Below are positions 29,598 to 39,297 of a stretch of 64,000 nucleotides of DNA, piece by piece (the stretch's first letter is position 1; each line of letters opens with the position of its first letter). The notes beneath the pieces were generated by a model. That model was given only the letters and a program-made list of their open reading frames with translations, did no database searches and was not told the DNA's origin. Origin of the DNA: Gammaproteobacteria bacterium. Lineage in GTDB: Bacteria; Pseudomonadota; Gammaproteobacteria; Xanthomonadales; Wenzhouxiangellaceae. Both the position numbers and the translations under genes were made by a program. Where the stretch lies: positions 153,701-217,700 of the forward strand of contig JAHJQV010000018.1 of assembly GCA_018819105.1 (NCBI GenBank). The letters run 5' to 3'.

Positions 29598-30438
29598 ACA
29601 CTGGTCAGACAATGAGGTTGAATTAGCAGTTGCGGATTACTTTCGTATGCTTCGTCTTGAACTGACTAGCCAGAAATACAACAAGACTAGGCATCGCCGT
29701 GCGTTAATGGAACAGCTGAATAACCGTTCGGATGGCTCGGTGGAATTGAAACATCAGAATATCAGTGCAGTTCTGATCGAGATGGGCATTCCCTACATCG
29801 ATGGTTACAAGCCACGATTCAATTACCAACGTTCTCTTCTGCCAGCAGCAGTAACGGATTACCTGAAGAGCAATCCACAGTTCCAGCGATTGTTTGCTAA
29901 GGACTCTGAGGCCAAACCGCAGATTCCTAGCGTAGAGGATTTTCTCTCGGCCTGGGAGGCACCACCAACGCCGGTGGATCGACGGACACCGGCCCAGTCC
30001 GAGCCTAGGGCCATTTACAATCCGGGTGGTATCAATTATCTGGAGCGTGAAGCCCGAAATCAATTGCTGGGTGAGGCTGGTGAACAGTTCGTAATCAATT
30101 TTGAGCGCGCCCGATTAATTCGGGCTGGTAGAGAATCACTGGCTGATCGAATTGAGCAAGTGTCAGCTACTGTAGGGCCATCTGCTGGTTTCGATATCAA
30201 GTCTTTCGAAGATAACGGTTCAGATCGCTTTATCGAGGCCAAAACCACGAAGTATGGAAAGAGTACGCCGTTTTTCTTCTCGCCGAAAGAGTTACAGTTT
30301 TCCCGGAACAATACATCAAGATATTACCTGTATCGCTTGTTCAGGTTTGGACAATCACCTCGTCTTTTCACATTGAACGGGCTGGTGGAGGAACAATGCA
30401 CGCTTGAACCGTCTGAGTACATGGCGTGGCCATCGTAA
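29590..30438 (+). CDS. DUF3883 domain protein, predicted PD-(D/E)xK nuclease
   Basis: The 282-residue product from ATG 29590 starts MPKHWSDNEVELAVADYFRM. Its N-terminal half (KTRHRRALMEQLNNRS, ELKHQNISAVLIEMGIPYI) is a conserved module often fused to or near DUF3883. The C-terminal half has GFDIKSF, then FIEAKTTKYGKSTPF, giving the D...ExK order of a PD-(D/E)xK nuclease core. DUF3883 proteins often occur in defence and restriction loci. It overlaps the parE stop by eight bases. The gene is more AT-rich than its neighbours, which suggests recent acquisition. A defence role is inferred. Confidence 0.75.
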   Translation: MPKHWSDNEVELAVADYFRMLRLELTSQKYNKTRHRRALMEQLNNRSDGSVELKHQNISAVLIEMGIPYIDGYKPRFNYQRSLLPAAVTDYLKSNPQFQRLFAKDSEAKPQIPSVEDFLSAWEAPPTPVDRRTPAQSEPRAIYNPGGINYLEREARNQLLGEAGEQFVINFERARLIRAGRESLADRIEQVSATVGPSAGFDIKSFEDNGSDRFIEAKTTKYGKSTPFFFSPKELQFSRNNTSRYYLYRLFRFGQSPRLFTLNGLVEEQCTLEPSEYMAWPS

Positions 30439-30766
30439 ATTCAACAAGTTGTAGTGATCTACATTTGATTCGTTGAGCAAGCTGTGACATAAAGGGTGCC
30501 AGGGGAATTAAGACAACCAATTCTCTTAATGCCTTAGCCAGTCTGTCAGTATGGAAGAGTTATCCGGTAGATCTTCATATCACTCATCAGACTTAGCGTT
30601 CCCGGCGCTAATCATCGAGCCAGAGCACCCCCCCCAGAACATTTCATCATCCTGCCTTCGGTACCTATCCAGACACGGCAGTATAGAAAGATGATTCCGC
30701 ATGGCACTGTTTGTAAACAGTTTCCGTTAGCAACTCCAGGATAACTGATTCTACCCGGAGTATGCC
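30439..30766. other. Intergenic region with a 16-base palindrome
   Basis: No gene is seen in these 328 bases. The perfect palindrome ACTGTTTGTAAACAGT (30706-30721) lies 46 bases before the start of the CSLREA/IPTL-CTERM gene and could be a repressor or activator site. A run of nine C is present near 30633. Confidence 0.45.
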
Positions 30767-32749
30767 ATGTTCAAGTTCAAGTTCCATGCGCTGTCAGGCG
30801 TCGCCGTGCTTTTGCTGACGATTCTGTCTTTCGCCGTGCAGGCCGCAACCCTGACGGTTGATTCCACCGTTGATGTCGATCCCGCGGTGACCGGCGACGG
30901 CAGCTGCACGCTGCGTGAGGCGATCAACGACATCAACGCCGGTGCCGCCAGTGCCGATTGCCCCAATGGCGGCGGGGCTTTTGGCATGGCCGATACCATC
31001 ACGTTTGCACCTGCGCTATCGGCTGGCACCATCACGCTGGCTGGTGTATCGCTGCCGGTAGTGACGGTAGCACTGAGCATACAGGGGCCGGTGGCGGGTG
31101 ATCCTGGTGGCATCACCATCAGCGGTGACGATGCGTCGCGCGTTTTCGTGCTGCAGGGCGGCGGAACATTCACGGTAGAGTTCAACGACATGACGCTGAC
31201 TGCAGGCAATGCCTCATTCATTCATTCCGGCGGGGCCATTGCGTCGTTCACTGCCGATGTGGAGCTGAACAACGTCGATCTGACGAACAACTTCGCCGAT
31301 CTGGAAGGCGGTGCTTTGTCCGTGCAGAACGGCAACTCAGCCAGTCTGAACAACTGTCGCGTCACCGATAACACCGCCAACGGCACTTCGGCCGGCGGCG
31401 GTGGCGGTGTGTTCATCACTGGTGATCTGACCCTGATCAACTCACTGATTGCCAACAATGCAACAAGCGACGACGATGCCTCTGGCGGTGGTGCGTTTGT
31501 TGGCGGTGCGGCCACCATCGTCAACTCGTCGATCACCGGCAACACAACGCTGGGCAACTCGGCCAATGGTGGCGGTCTGGCCGTTGCAACCGGCAGCCTG
31601 GTCATCAACAGCGGCACCATCAGCGGCAATCAGACCCTTGGCACCGGCGCGGATGGCGGTGGCATCCATCTGGATGAAGCCGATGCTGTCATCTCGGCGG
31701 CGACCATTGCCGCCAATGCAGCCAGCAGCGGCAACGGCGGTGGTATCCTCGCCAACAACAGCGATCTGGACATGGTCAACACCACCGTGTCCGGCAACGC
31801 GGCGGCCGGCGATGGCGGTGGCATACTGTCTTCGGGTGGTGGCATGCAAAGTGTGACACTGGTACACACCACGGTGGCGTTCAATACCGCAGGCGGCCCG
31901 AATGCCGACGGTGTGGATCTGTCGTCGGGCACGCTGACCCTGAACAACAGTCTTGTGGTGCAGGGCGATCCGGCCGAACCGGCCTGTCGCTTTGTTGCCG
32001 ACAGCTTCGTCAACTCGCTGGCTACCGACGCCAGCTGTACCGGCACGGCGACCACAGCCGCCAGCATGAATCTGCTGCCGCTGGCCAACTATGGCGGTGA
32101 TACCGAAACCCATGCACTGGGCAACGGCTCCGTGGCGATTGATGCCGCGCCAAATGATGCATTGTGTCAGGATTCGCCGGCAGCAGGTGGTGCCGGCGGT
32201 GCCGATCAGCGCGGCGTCACGCGGCCGCAGCCAATTGGCGGTCTGTGTGATCTGGGTGCCTACGAGGCCGATGGCACTGCACCGCTGCCGGTAGCTTTGA
32301 GCAGCACGCCAGCCGCGCCGGTTGCAATCAGCGAAAACGGCGGCGCGGTCACGCTGCAGGCCTGTCTGCCGGCTGCAACCACTGCCAGCGAGGACATCAC
32401 CGTCACACTGGCGGTGAGCGGATCGGCCACGCCCGGCGTCGACCATGATCTGTCCGATGGCTCGAACATTGTCATCGCCACCGGCAGCACCTGCGGTGAT
32501 GTGCTGCTGAGCAGCATTGACGACCTGCTGACCGAAGTGGATGAAACCGTGGTGGTTGATATCGATGCGGTGATGTCGGCGTCTGACAGTGCATTCGAAG
32601 CCTCGCCACCGCAGCAGCTCACGGTGACGATTCTGGATGACGACATCATCGTGCAGGAGGTGCCGGTACTCAGCCGATTCGGGATGTTGCTGCTGCTGCT
32701 GAGTACCGTTATGGTGGGTCTGTTTGCCGTCTCACGGCGGCAAACTTGA
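30767..32749 (+). CDS. Exported CSLREA / choice-of-anchor Q protein with IPTL-CTERM-like tail
   Basis: A 660-residue surface protein. After a signal peptide (VAVLLLTILSFAVQAA) comes a CSLREA motif (GSCTLREAINDIN), then a long parallel beta-helix of Gly/Asn/Thr-rich repeats (NSLIANNATS, SSITGNTTLG, TTVSGNAAAG). A choice-of-anchor Q end follows (LANYGGDTETHALG, DQRGVTRPQ, CDLGAYE), then a Calx-beta-like part (VDETVVVDIDAVMS). The C-terminus VPVLSRFGMLLLLLSTVMV plus RRQT resembles the IPTL-CTERM sorting signal. Probably an outer-surface structural or adhesive protein. No matching sortase is in the window. Confidence 0.8.
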   Translation: MFKFKFHALSGVAVLLLTILSFAVQAATLTVDSTVDVDPAVTGDGSCTLREAINDINAGAASADCPNGGGAFGMADTITFAPALSAGTITLAGVSLPVVTVALSIQGPVAGDPGGITISGDDASRVFVLQGGGTFTVEFNDMTLTAGNASFIHSGGAIASFTADVELNNVDLTNNFADLEGGALSVQNGNSASLNNCRVTDNTANGTSAGGGGGVFITGDLTLINSLIANNATSDDDASGGGAFVGGAATIVNSSITGNTTLGNSANGGGLAVATGSLVINSGTISGNQTLGTGADGGGIHLDEADAVISAATIAANAASSGNGGGILANNSDLDMVNTTVSGNAAAGDGGGILSSGGGMQSVTLVHTTVAFNTAGGPNADGVDLSSGTLTLNNSLVVQGDPAEPACRFVADSFVNSLATDASCTGTATTAASMNLLPLANYGGDTETHALGNGSVAIDAAPNDALCQDSPAAGGAGGADQRGVTRPQPIGGLCDLGAYEADGTAPLPVALSSTPAAPVAISENGGAVTLQACLPAATTASEDITVTLAVSGSATPGVDHDLSDGSNIVIATGSTCGDVLLSSIDDLLTEVDETVVVDIDAVMSASDSAFEASPPQQLTVTILDDDIIVQEVPVLSRFGMLLLLLSTVMVGLFAVSRRQT

Positions 32750-32876
32750 TGTGTGTGGCAGTGGTGTGCGGTCAGTGCATCAATGTCAAGCAGAGTTTGT
32801 CTGCATGGTGTCTGCTACCAGCCATCGTGCAATCGGTCTGCTCGGTTAGGTAGTCAACACACAGTTGCTCAATGGA

Positions 32877-33746
32877 CTAGGGCCGCCAGAACACATCCTC
32901 TGGCACCGGCTCGCCCGCCAGTGTGGTCAGATGCGGGTAGAGATCATCAATGTCGGTTGCAGTGAGGAACGGGTAACGATTCGACGCGACCAGGGTCATG
33001 AGTCCTAGTTGGCGGTCGCCCCGGCCAGTTCCGGTTCGGATGATATTCTGGAACTGCTCACGGCTGATGGTGCTGACAATGGCCAGGTCAGGCGTTGGCT
33101 CACCAAACAGATTGGCACCGCGAAGATCCAGGCCATGGCACTCGTTGCACAGAGTCATGCCCAGATATTCACCACGGGCACGGTCGGGTTCGGCGTGCGG
33201 GTCAATGCGCAGTTGAGGAACAGCATCGGCCCAGTCCTCCATGTGGCGGTAGCCACCGAAAGCGACTTCCCAGCGTGCCCGCCAGCCAAGCCGGGGGGTT
33301 GGCAGTTCATTCGCAACGATTGGTGCTGAGCGCAAGAAGGCGATCAGTGCAGCGGTGTTGGCATCGCTCAGGCGTGAGAAGTTGTAAGACGGCATTGAGA
33401 CCAGCGCCCGGCCACTTGCTGCTATGCCCTGACGAATGGCGGCTTCCAGCGTGGCATCGTCGTGGTCTCGGGCATACTCGGCCAGATTGGGCGCTATCGC
33501 ACGTACTGGCCAGTCCCACTGGTCTGCAAAGTTCTTGCCTTCGAGCTGTTGCCCATGACAGCCGAAGCAACCACGGGTGCGGGCAAGGTATCGACCTCGT
33601 TCAATGCTGGTATCATTAATGGTCACCGGATAAACAAACGGCGGGTCAGCTTGCACGTCGCGCAGCTTAGCCTCGCTGAGACAGTAGAGGCCACCAAAGG
33701 CGCCGAGTGCAAGTACCAGTGCAGCGATCAGTATTCGAATGAGCAT
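32877..33746 (-). CDS. Membrane-anchored dihaem cytochrome c
   Basis: The 289-residue protein has an N-terminal membrane anchor (LIRILIAALVLALGAFGGLY) and two class I haem sites, CFGCH and CNECH, each within a separate cytochrome c fold. Distal Met candidates lie in SMPSY and LGLMTL. Such proteins pass electrons from periplasmic dehydrogenases to oxidases. No dehydrogenase gene is adjacent. Confidence 0.87.
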   Translation of the reverse strand: MLIRILIAALVLALGAFGGLYCLSEAKLRDVQADPPFVYPVTINDTSIERGRYLARTRGCFGCHGQQLEGKNFADQWDWPVRAIAPNLAEYARDHDDATLEAAIRQGIAASGRALVSMPSYNFSRLSDANTAALIAFLRSAPIVANELPTPRLGWRARWEVAFGGYRHMEDWADAVPQLRIDPHAEPDRARGEYLGMTLCNECHGLDLRGANLFGEPTPDLAIVSTISREQFQNIIRTGTGRGDRQLGLMTLVASNRYPFLTATDIDDLYPHLTTLAGEPVPEDVFWRP

Positions 33747-34199
33747 GTGCAGATCGGCTCTCCATTGGAAATCATGTCATCCTAGCCCAGCAGTTCCCGC
33801 TGGACCCGGTTTGAAGTGGAATCTGTGCTGTGGCGGCTTCATTGGATGGCCTGCCTGAGCCTGTCGAGAGGATTAGCATCATACCTGCCGAGGCTTGTTC
33901 GTATGGGTCATTAGCAATGATCCAGGTTGCTGACGATCATATAGACTGTATTTGGAGGCTGTCAAATTGACGGCTTTTTTCATTGCAGGCGATCAACTTT
34001 GCATGGTCTGCAACATCGCCAAGTCGTTTGAGCGGTTTCAAGTCGGTAGACAGAGCGTGGATGTTCAGACTTTCACAGACTTTCAGACCTTAGTTTCCCC
34101 TTAGATAAGGCGACCATATATAGCCAGGCGATTAATCTTGACTGGAGTGCGGGCGTCTGGTAATGACGCCCACACACCATTGGGGCCGGGATTTCCTGC
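33747..34199. other. Intergenic region with two hairpins
   Basis: No gene is visible. A terminator-like hairpin pointing along the plus strand (stem GCTGTCAA/TTGACGGC then TTTTTT, 33958-33980) has no plus-strand gene before it. A second hairpin (GGGCGTC/GACGCCC, 34151-34171) lies 29 bases after the stop codon of the large minus-strand gene and may end its transcript, although no T-run follows on that strand. Confidence 0.45.
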
Positions 34200-37100
34200 T
34201 CAGTTCCGCCTCCGCTGCAAAAATACGATCATCAGCAATAGCACAAGGGCGAGCAGGATGATGCATATCACGAGGAGAAGATTGTGCAATTCATTCGCGG
34301 GTTCTACGTCGCCCGGTGCGGGAGGATCGAGAACAACGCCGTCGGCCCGGTTATCGGGATCTGTTGGATCGGTTCCGGCTGCAACTTCATCACCATCATT
34401 TTTGCCGTCTCGATCCGTGTCGTAGGCGTTGGGCGCTGGGCCTGCGCCGAATTCCTCAAGGTTGCTCAAACCATCGCTGTCAAGGTCCTGCCCGGCATCA
34501 TTCGGATCGTTGGGGGCCAGGCCGTATGCCGCTTCCCAGCCGTTGGGCATGCCGTCGCCGTCGTCGTCGAGACGGGCTTGCTCGTCGTCCGAGCCGTCTT
34601 CGGGATCCGTCAGTGACGCAACTTCCTTGCCGTCAGGAACACCGCCTCCGTCGGTGTCGCGGTTGTACGGATCCAGGCTGTATATGATTTCCTTCCAGGT
34701 CGGCAGACCGTCGCTGTCGTGATCGACAAACGCATCGGTGGGGTCAGTCGGATCAAGTCTGAACAAGGTCTCGATAACATCTGACAGGCTGTCGCCGTCG
34801 CTGTCGCGCTCGGCAACTTCGATAGTCAATGGCGTACTGCGCATTTGTATACCATTGGCTTCCTGCCAGATAGAGTCGATCGTGACATCAATCGTTCCGC
34901 CCAATGTCGTTTGGGTCAACGTGCCAGTGTAAATACCGTCATTCGCGGCCTGGTCCATCCCTTGGCCGTCGTCGGTCATTTCAATGGGTTCCTGTCCGTT
35001 GCCGCTGCTCGACGCCTGGCCGGTGACCTTGGCACCGACGACAGGTTCGCTTCCGACTAGCATCAGCGCGAACGGCACCGGATCGCCCGCGGCGAATACA
35101 GCGGGCCGAGCAAATCGCAGGTTTGCGATCTTGCCGGATTCGGTCGGCGCAAGTACGCGCGCAAAGGCTTCAACGTTTGATACACCGCTTAACAAAGCCA
35201 ACACATCGAAGTTCTGCTCGGTGCTCAGCACGATACGCCACACACCGGGGGAGGGGTCGGTAATCCTGAATACCGCGTTGGTCGAAGCACGTGATACGGC
35301 TACGTCACCGGCATGCTGGTCGGCAGGAGGAATGATCGTCGCGGTCAGTTCACGTGGTGTCGCCCAATTGGCAGAGATCGTCGCGTAGCTGATATTACGG
35401 GGGACTTCAACTTCGATAATTCGCCCGGTAAAAGTCGAATCGTCCAGCGCGTCTATGGCCCGGGCGGCGAAATTATCGTCTCCGCCAATGCCGAGTTCAG
35501 AGCGCTTGATCCGGCGCGGCGCTGTGCTGTCAATCGTCCGCCACAAGCGCTGCTGACCGGTAATGCCGTTATGGAAATTCTCATATATATCAGCCAGGGT
35601 ATTCGCCAGATTGCCTGCCGTCGGTTGTGCGTAGGCGGATTCGAGCAGGGAGAACAAAGGTGCCTGCGCGACGCTTACCAAGGTACCGGCAGTATCCAGC
35701 ACTTGTCGCGGCGTGCCGCCGGTGGCGAGGGCAATGGTGGACATCAGCGACATCGACGCGTTCGGTCCGAGCGCAACCGTGTCCACGCGTACGTCGTCGT
35801 CCGGGTCGGCGTTGGTATTGAGCGCGTTGAATAGATTCGATACAGATGGCCCCACCGGATCCGCCGAGCACTTATAACCCGGGGTCACATCCCAGAACGG
35901 CTGAATATTTTCCAGGCCATCACTCAAAAGGACCAGCGAACGTGACGGATTGGCGGTCAGACCGCCCAGATTTCCAAGCTCTGCAAGGCCCTGCTCGAGA
36001 CCGGCGCCAAGTGGCGTGCAACCGCTGGCGGCAAGGCCATTCAGTGCCGCAAGGGCTCCGCTTCGCCCTGCACTGTCAGCCGGTGCAAGGCTGAAGGAAG
36101 AGGTCGCGCCCGCGCTCGACGAACCTGAATACTGGACCACACCGACCTTGTCCTGATCACGCAAGGTGTTGACGAATAACGCACCGGCATTTACCGCGGC
36201 GGCAAGCTTGTCGTCGCGATTCATGCTGCCGGAAAGATCGATGACCAGCACGGTATCGACATCGTCGGGATTGTCGTCGTAGGCCACCGCATTGGTTTCG
36301 ACATCACTGACCGGGTCCAGCCCGCAAACGCTGTAGTCGACCTGCAAATCATGCACTCCGCCCGGACCTGCAGGCGGTTGGACCGCCAGCCAGACCTGGT
36401 CGCCGACCTTTTGAACCGACAATACAGTTGCCGCGTCACCATTGATCAAGACGCTAAACTCATCCAGATTCGGAATCAAATTGGTCGGCGATACAGTGAG
36501 GCGAATCAGCAGTTTATCGGTACCGTCGTCCCGCACCACGGGTGCGGCCCCTCCATTTATAGGTTCGATGATGTTCAAGCCGATACCCGAGGCTGATACG
36601 CTGTCCTGAAGCTGCGTCAAGGCATCGCCGACGCCCGGATCACCTGACACCAGCGTAGCGGTATTGGCCGGAACCGAATCATTGGCCGTCACCGTCCAGT
36701 TGATGGCGCTGATGGCTTCTTCGGGAGCGAAGCTGCCGCCACGCAGATTCGCACAACTCAGCAACGCCTGGTACGTCATCTGCGCCCCCCAGCGCAGTGC
36801 ACTCGTACCGTTCGCCGCGCCGCCGTTGGTGCCGGTCGTCGACCACTGAATCTCCGCATCGATTTCGTCGAAGTCAATCACACGGTCACGGATGCGCACC
36901 CGAAACAGCGCCGACGGAGTCGCGCTGGCGGCCAGGGTAAGGCTGGAGTGCTCCAGTACCGGCGGGTGACCATCGGTCGCGTTCAGGTCATTTCGGATGG
37001 CCAGTGGCTCGCGCCCTGCGGATCGCGACTCCGCGCCGAGGATTACGTCCAGATCGCCGTCGCCATCGTAGTCGACCGGCTGCGCCGACAACATTGAATA

Positions 37101-38354
37101 CGGAGCAGCCGCAGGATCAAACTCGGCCGAATTGGAAACAAGCAGCCTCGGATCGCCAGGGTCGGGGTTATTACGATCATTCAGATAAAGCAGATTGGTG
37201 GTGCTGCCGCCATCAGCGTCAACCGTCACGATGTCCATCTGGGCGTCATTATTGAAGTCGCCAAAGGCAACATCATAACTAAGGGCATTTTCACCTCCCG
37301 CCAGCGATTGCACTTCAACCGGTGCATCAAAAGTTCCGTCGCCGTTGCCGGTCAGGATTTCATCATTCGATCCACCACGCGCTAGATACAGATCCAGATT
37401 TCCGTCATTGTCATAGTCGAATATGCCCAAATTTATGATCTTACCGTTCTGCGTGACAGGTGTTGTTGACCAGTTGACCTTTCCATCAGCATCCGGATCA
37501 CCCAGATTGAGCATGATCTCGTAGTCCGGTGCCGACCCACCGCCAAATTCATAATTACTTTCATGCGAGATGATCATGTCCATTCGGCCGTCGTTATTGA
37601 GGTCGGCGAATTTGGCTCCGTGGCTGGAACCTTCCAGCTTGGTCGAGCCATCGCCCAGGGTGGCCGGCTGCCCATACAATTCGCGGGTTTCTTCCGTCAG
37701 TCCAAAATGCCCGGTAGAATCGTTATAGGCCAGCACATTCGGCCCCCAGTTCGCTTCCAGGTCACTGTGTACAGGATGATTGCGGTTGGAAAACATCAAG
37801 TCCAGATCGCCATCGCCATCGACATCGCCGGACGTCACGTCATCCCAGATATTGGCAAAATCAGCTGTCATGAATGCGGGCAGGCGCTCATTCGTTTCAT
37901 CGGTAAAGCTGGCAACTGCCTCATTGCGCCGATTGACATACACACGATTGCCATGTGGTGAAGAATGCACAATGTCGTGGTCGCCATCGCGGTCGATGTC
38001 AACGAAATCCACGTCATAGGTGCCCCGGTCGATTGCGGGATTGATAAAGGGCAAAAGCGTGGCGGACTGATCGACAAACTCACCAGCTCCCGCATCCCAG
38101 ATATAAATCGTGTCGAAGCGATCCCCCGCCATCGCGCGAGTGACCGGCAAATAGAGCAACAAAGCCCCGTCGGGGTCACGCGCGACCTGAACATCCTTGT
38201 AGGAAGCATCCAATGGACCCCCGCCCGACCACCCGATTACCGTGTCATCCCGGCTCATCGAAATATCCGGCGCCTGTGCCATTGCGGCCTGCCATACCAA
38301 GATCATGGACACTAACACGCCGATCGCTGAATTCACTTTTTCATGGAGTTTCAT
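34200..38354 (-). CDS. Giant surface protein: FG-GAP repeats, vWA domain, Ca-binding repeats, C-terminal anchor
   Basis: A 1384-residue exported protein (signal MILVWQAAMAQA). Residues ~110-440 hold at least six FG-GAP/VCBS repeats with calcium loops (DIDRDGDHD, DVDGDGDLD, DLNNDGRMD, DYDNDGNLD, DFNNDAQMD, DYDGDGDLD), suggesting an integrin-alpha-like propeller. A vWA domain begins near residue 700 with a MIDAS motif DLSGSMN and later TPLGAGL and LLSDGLEN. A CLCA-like segment (~1040-1180) follows, then thrombospondin type-3-like Ca repeats (DSDGDSLSDVIE, DHDSDGLPTWKE, DDDGDGMPNGWE; ~1185-1345). The end is a membrane helix plus QRRRN. A GAGGG site precedes the ATG. Probably a cell-surface adhesin; ligand unknown. 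Confidence 0.85.
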   Translation of the reverse strand: MKLHEKVNSAIGVLVSMILVWQAAMAQAPDISMSRDDTVIGWSGGGPLDASYKDVQVARDPDGALLLYLPVTRAMAGDRFDTIYIWDAGAGEFVDQSATLLPFINPAIDRGTYDVDFVDIDRDGDHDIVHSSPHGNRVYVNRRNEAVASFTDETNERLPAFMTADFANIWDDVTSGDVDGDGDLDLMFSNRNHPVHSDLEANWGPNVLAYNDSTGHFGLTEETRELYGQPATLGDGSTKLEGSSHGAKFADLNNDGRMDMIISHESNYEFGGGSAPDYEIMLNLGDPDADGKVNWSTTPVTQNGKIINLGIFDYDNDGNLDLYLARGGSNDEILTGNGDGTFDAPVEVQSLAGGENALSYDVAFGDFNNDAQMDIVTVDADGGSTTNLLYLNDRNNPDPGDPRLLVSNSAEFDPAAAPYSMLSAQPVDYDGDGDLDVILGAESRSAGREPLAIRNDLNATDGHPPVLEHSSLTLAASATPSALFRVRIRDRVIDFDEIDAEIQWSTTGTNGGAANGTSALRWGAQMTYQALLSCANLRGGSFAPEEAISAINWTVTANDSVPANTATLVSGDPGVGDALTQLQDSVSASGIGLNIIEPINGGAAPVVRDDGTDKLLIRLTVSPTNLIPNLDEFSVLINGDAATVLSVQKVGDQVWLAVQPPAGPGGVHDLQVDYSVCGLDPVSDVETNAVAYDDNPDDVDTVLVIDLSGSMNRDDKLAAAVNAGALFVNTLRDQDKVGVVQYSGSSSAGATSSFSLAPADSAGRSGALAALNGLAASGCTPLGAGLEQGLAELGNLGGLTANPSRSLVLLSDGLENIQPFWDVTPGYKCSADPVGPSVSNLFNALNTNADPDDDVRVDTVALGPNASMSLMSTIALATGGTPRQVLDTAGTLVSVAQAPLFSLLESAYAQPTAGNLANTLADIYENFHNGITGQQRLWRTIDSTAPRRIKRSELGIGGDDNFAARAIDALDDSTFTGRIIEVEVPRNISYATISANWATPRELTATIIPPADQHAGDVAVSRASTNAVFRITDPSPGVWRIVLSTEQNFDVLALLSGVSNVEAFARVLAPTESGKIANLRFARPAVFAAGDPVPFALMLVGSEPVVGAKVTGQASSSGNGQEPIEMTDDGQGMDQAANDGIYTGTLTQTTLGGTIDVTIDSIWQEANGIQMRSTPLTIEVAERDSDGDSLSDVIETLFRLDPTDPTDAFVDHDSDGLPTWKEIIYSLDPYNRDTDGGGVPDGKEVASLTDPEDGSDDEQARLDDDGDGMPNGWEAAYGLAPNDPNDAGQDLDSDGLSNLEEFGAGPAPNAYDTDRDGKNDGDEVAAGTDPTDPDNRADGVVLDPPAPGDVEPANELHNLLLVICIILLALVLLLMIVFLQRRRN

Positions 38355-38413
38355 AGTCTAACCCTCTAATTATTGTCATAAAAAACACAAGTGGTTTAGG
38401 GAGTATACGCGCA

Positions 38414-38869
38414 CTATTTTCTTATTTCCAGCGGTATCCGGAGGCGTGCAGGCAGGCCCCTAAACCTTACCAATGGCCCCAGCAAGCCGCATTCCGTCCG
38501 ATTCCTTTCTGTCGGAGCTAATCGAGCAGCCGTTTTAGCGACGTTTTGGTCAGAGCATTGGGTGACCAGAGCCCTCATTTCGGCTTCGGCGGACGCCCGG
38601 GAGGCCTGCTGCGTGCTGATCTCGGCATTCGCTGAACCCAGATCGCTCTGCAACAGAGCGATCGCCATCAGTTGCGCATTAACCACATCTAGTAGTGCCT
38701 GAAAGTTTTCGTTGACCTCAGCAGCCAGCGCCGGTGTGCTGGACTGAAAGGAGTTGAGTACGGTGTATGAGCTGCTCCACGCCACGGAGGAAGCAACGAG
38801 AAGAAAGAAGGCGAGAAAGGGTGGGGGTAAGGAAATTCTCCAATACCTAAACTTTAATGGATTTTTCAT
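38414..38869 (-). CDS. Small exported protein with coiled-coil segment, unknown function
   Basis: From ATG 38869 the 151-residue product has a signal/anchor (PPFLAFFLLVASSVAWS) followed by STPALAAEVNENFQALLDVVNAQ, a motif seen at the start of many secreted proteins, and a coiled-coil (LGSANAEISTQQASRASAEAE). The tail is Arg-rich. A longer start at 39109 is open but begins with unlikely residues. It lies just upstream of the giant surface protein on the same strand (59 bases), so the two could share a transcript. Confidence 0.55.
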   Translation of the reverse strand: MKNPLKFRYWRISLPPPFLAFFLLVASSVAWSSSYTVLNSFQSSTPALAAEVNENFQALLDVVNAQLMAIALLQSDLGSANAEISTQQASRASAEAEMRALVTQCSDQNVAKTAARLAPTERNRTECGLLGPLVRFRGLPARLRIPLEIRK

Positions 38870-39250
38870 GGTTAATACCGCAGTTTTAATGATGTATATA
38901 GCTAATATCGCAAAACAGAAGAAAATCGCGCCATGCTTGCACCGTGAAACGTTATAAACTTGACAAGTGAAAAAAACGAATGCCCACCTCGTGGAACTCT
39001 TTGAGCGGACTTGAATACACATTTTGCCGCCGGCGCACGGGGCGGAAACCCGGATCAACCCCATTGAGCACAGCTCAGGAAGAGTACAGCTCAGTACTCC
39101 CATCCCCATAGCGGCGAAGAGCAGGGTTGGCAGGGTCGCGCTGAGTCAACATTTGGTAACGTCGAGCGTGATGTGAATATGAAACCCCCACCACCGACCT
39201 GTTGCCGGTGTGGATCAGAGTATGCAATTCTCAGAACCATCTGAGCCAAC
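38870..39250. other. Intergenic region, nothing recognised
   Basis: About 380 bases between the small coiled-coil protein and the CBS-domain terminator. It contains AT-rich DNA close to the coiled-coil gene, where a promoter is expected, but no clear -35/-10 pair, RNA gene or repeat was found. Confidence 0.4.
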
Positions 39251-39274
39251 AAAAAGCCCGGCATTGCGCCGGGC
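39251..39274 (-). terminator. Rho-independent terminator of the CBS-domain gene
   Basis: On the minus strand GCCCGGC and GCCGGGC form a 7-bp stem with a 5-base loop followed by TTTTTGTT. It lies 24 bases after the CBS gene's stop codon. Confidence 0.85.
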
Positions 39275-39297
39275 CAGGTAACCATCACCTTTGCTAA

